Part shown: piece by piece, positions 62,190 through 64,000 of the stretch | Numbering within the stretch: position 1 is the first letter of the stretch | How the letters are laid out: every line of letters begins with the position of its first letter | Assembly: GCF_003576645.1 (NCBI RefSeq) | Contig: NC_044924.1 | Span: 3,858,316 to 3,922,315, forward strand | Direction: 5' to 3' | Origin: Ipomoea triloba | Lineage: Eukaryota; Streptophyta; Magnoliopsida; Solanales; Convolvulaceae | Length of the DNA: 64,000 nucleotides | Position numbers and translations under genes: made by a program | Notes under the pieces: generated by a model | Seen by the model: the letters and a program-made list of their open reading frames with translations, nothing else | Database searches by the model: none | Told to the model about the DNA's origin: nothing

Positions 62190-64000
62190 AAACTTTTAAC
62201 CTCAAACCACAAAGATAAATACGTAATTGAATAAATCTGGTAGATTCCTAGCCACCCAGGAAAAAATCTTACATCCCCAAGATAGATTTACTTTCCTTGA
62301 TATTATGGAATGTGATTCCCATTGACCTTAACTTTTCAAAGTTAAAAATTACACCAAACGTGAAAATAATTTTTCTACATTTTAAATTCTCATAAAAGTT
62401 TGAACTTTTCTTGCTACCAAACATCCTCTAAACATAAAATAAGATAAAATAACTTAAAATTCACCTGAATTTGGTGGTAGAGCTTTAAAGACAGCAAAAT
62501 CAAGTTCTGATTCAATTATGGAGTACTTATTTAAATAGTTGTGTGCAACCGGAAAGTCCCTTGAATTTGGTGGTAGAGCAATCGATATCACTGCAAAATA
62601 AAATTTTGAAAAATTTATTTAAACATGTAATACAACTTTAATGTAATAAAAAAAGTATTTAAAAAAAAAGTACATGATTTTGGTGGTGAAGCTTCAATTA
62701 CTGGAAAATAAAATTTTGATAGAATTACTTAGATTGTCAAAGTGGGTCAAAGTATGCGAGTTGGTCCGTACCCGTCTTATAATGGGGGAGGTTAGAACTA
62801 CAAAAAATTTGTCCCGCGAAAGAATGGGCCAGGCCCTATATATATATAACAAAACAAGAGCCTACGGGCTGGCCTACGAAGCCCGTCAACCCACGTGGGG
62901 CGAGCTAAGACTACATAAACACTAGCTTGTGAGCTTGACGGGCTGCCCGCAAAAATCAGTGGAAATTAGGCTTGCCGTGGGTGAGCTCAATCATTATTGC
63001 ATGGACCATGGTCCACACAGCTGTGTGGACCAAAAATAAAAAGTACATTATTTTTGTACTGAAGGTACATTATTTTTGTATTGTAGGTACATTATTTGAT
63101 AGTATAAAAATAATGTACTTTCAGTATAAAAATAATATACTTTTTATTTTTGGTCCACACAACTGTGTGGACCATAGTCCATGCAATAATTTGGCAGGCG
63201 AGCTGACCCGCTTTGAGAATACTAGAATACTTATTCGAATAGTTGGTGTAGCTTCTCCCTAAGATATAATTATACCTAAGATTACAGAAATTTACCTGAT
63301 CTCGGTGGCGTAGCTTCAATCATAACCTTGTTATAATCGAAGAAGCTATAATTCTCGTAGCGAAAATTGCAGCTTGGCCTTATGATTCCGCCCCGTCTCT
63401 TGCCATGGCAGGGACATTTACTTAAATCTCCGAAAGCAGAAGTCAAGCAATCAGAGCAATCCTTAGCAGACAACTCAGGGGAGCACTGCACAACCGCATA
63501 AATAGTCTGCAACTCCGGTCCGGTCGCATTGTCGCCTGCAAACTTCAGAAAATCGCCGCCATTTGCAGCACGGTCTCGCAGACCATCCAACAACTTCCTT
63601 AAATCTTCATCAAACCGGTCTTGGCTCGAGGAATTTATCGATCCATTATTCAACGAATCAATGTAGAAGTAGAGCTGAGGAAACCTTGACCAGGAACCTG
63701 CTACGGTGGATTCATTCGAGTATCGAATCATGCACTCCTCGTACCCTCCGAATGCCCCCTTCTCATTGGGACAAACTTTTACCATCTTCCTAGCTGCGTT
63801 ATCGACACAGCTGCGACATTTTTCGGGCTCGACGTCGCCTCTGCACAGGGCGGTGACGCTCGCCCTGTCGGGATTTTGGCCTGTGGAAGCGTTGTAGAAT
63901 CCATGTTCGTTGAGTTTAGACGAGATTGAGGAAAGAAGTGTGTTAAGGTTGTGGTGGTAGATGCTGTTGTGTTCGTAGTTTCCGGTTTGGTTGCATAACG
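58621..64000 (-). CDS. Cysteine-rich receptor-like kinase (DUF26 RLK), 3' part; start lies right of the window
   Basis: Proposed exons (minus): 63998 (or beyond)-63296, 62700-62674, 61396-61370, 61098-61078, 60972-60949, 60859-60833, 60688-60659, 60572-60525, 60285-60154, 60058-59937, 59842-59635, 59541-59304, 59199-59049, 58950-58621. Exon 1 carries two DUF26 motifs, [13 protein letters not shown] and [13 protein letters not shown] (both C-x8-C-x2-C). The signal peptide is outside. Seven mini-exons then encode a Pro-rich linker. The membrane helix ([17 protein letters not shown]) is at 60285-60154. The kinase has [32 protein letters not shown] and M-A-P-E-Y-A, so it looks like an active RD kinase. 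It is a plasma-membrane stress or immunity receptor type. Which mini-exons are spliced in cannot be decided from DNA alone. Confidence 0.88.
60732..60782. repeat. (ATT)n microsatellite
   Basis: An uninterrupted ttatta trinucleotide run of about 50 bases inside the CRK mini-exon array. A smaller (AAT)n run lies at about 60340-60372. Confidence 0.95.
61146..61318 (-). mobile_element. SINE family 1, intact, with 15-bp target-site duplication, inside the CRK gene
   Basis: Same structure as 26333-26500: minus-strand head at the right (gccaagcaccttgtgctcaa), B-box (gttcgagcctcagtggaag), A tail as the T tract at about 61143-61152. It is flanked by atgaaatattagttt at 61131-61145 and 61319-61333. It sits in the intron between two mini-exons. 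Confidence 0.9.
62130..62187. repeat. (TA)n microsatellite
   Basis: An uninterrupted TA run of about 58 bases in a CRK intron. Confidence 0.95.
62735..63216. mobile_element. Probable MITE with a second foldback MITE nested inside (62993-63190)
   Basis: Outer ends attgtcaaagtgggtc (about 62733) and gacccgctttgaga (about 63204) are inverted. The inner 198-bp segment is almost fully self-complementary: attattgcatggacca at the left and tggaccatagtccatgcaataat at the right, with a 'gtacattatttttgta' interior. Target duplications were not clear for either. The whole lies in CRK intron 1. Confidence 0.55.

Larger units (their letters stand above)
60525..62700 (-). repeat. Tandem mini-exon array in the CRK juxtamembrane linker (about 11 units)
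   Basis: Units with intact acceptor and donor, all phase 1-1: 62700-62674 (27 nt, VIEASPPKS, donor t|gtact), 61396-61370 (27 nt, [10 protein letters not shown]), 61098-61078 (21 nt, APSPPKSG), 60972-60949 (24 nt, VIAQPPKSG), 60859-60833 (27 nt, [10 protein letters not shown]), 60688-60659 (30 nt, [11 protein letters not shown]) and 60572-60525 (48 nt, [17 protein letters not shown]). Damaged units are at about 62590-62563, 62491-62465, 61625-61596 and 61505-61483. The end of exon 1 reads [11 protein letters not shown], the likely source of the unit. Confidence 0.85.

Overview
The window is nuclear DNA from a flowering plant, most likely a eudicot. Genes are intron-rich with GT..AG introns in AT-rich sequence, and every recognisable protein has a plant family behind it. 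Spacers hold tRNA-type SINEs, foldback MITEs and long (TA)n or (ATT)n microsatellites. I cannot place the species. No prokaryotic, organellar or viral block was seen.

Layout. 1-201 (-): first exon of an ARF-GAP of the AGD15/AGD5 type, running off the left edge. 2143-2664 (-): divergent intronless SKP1-like protein. 4779-5699 (+): TatD-type hydrolase, intronless CDS. 6948-9042 (+): S1/P1 bifunctional nuclease (BFN1/ENDO1 type), nine exons, with a (TA)~88 tract just upstream. 9.1-15.9 kb: repeat-rich spacer with one possible small basic protein gene (9947-10129, -). 15942-18432 (+): HAL2-like PAP phosphatase (AHL type), three exons, with an altered metal-binding motif. Its last exon and 3' flank recur exactly at 19971-21776, separated by a single N, which looks like an unmerged assembly overlap. 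24498-24914 (+): secreted glycine-rich, cysteine-rich protein. Then five genes on the minus strand: USB1 (26814-28617), SCAMP (30179-34457), a DUF707 protein (35821-38892), katanin p80 KTN80 (43455-52037) and a cysteine-rich receptor-like kinase (58621 to the right edge).

Exon structures were built by hand from reading frame, splice sites and family conservation; each joined CDS stays in frame from start to stop, or to the window edge.

The two most unusual structures are tandem exon expansions in neighbouring minus-strand genes. KTN80 has six copies of a 35-residue unit in its linker: five are separate exons of exactly 105 nt, phase 0-0, and a seventh copy is truncated in an intron. The receptor kinase has about eleven mini-exon units (21-48 nt, phase 1-1) between its DUF26 ectodomain and its membrane helix. 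They encode variants of V-I-x-A-x-P-P-K-S-G; seven look spliceable and four have damaged splice sites.

The genes do not form a pathway. They are unrelated housekeeping or accessory functions: vesicle trafficking (ARF-GAP, SCAMP), RNA or nucleotide metabolism (USB1, PAP phosphatase, bifunctional nuclease), microtubule severing (KTN80), ubiquitin ligase (SKP1-like), and cell surface or signalling (GRP, CRK).
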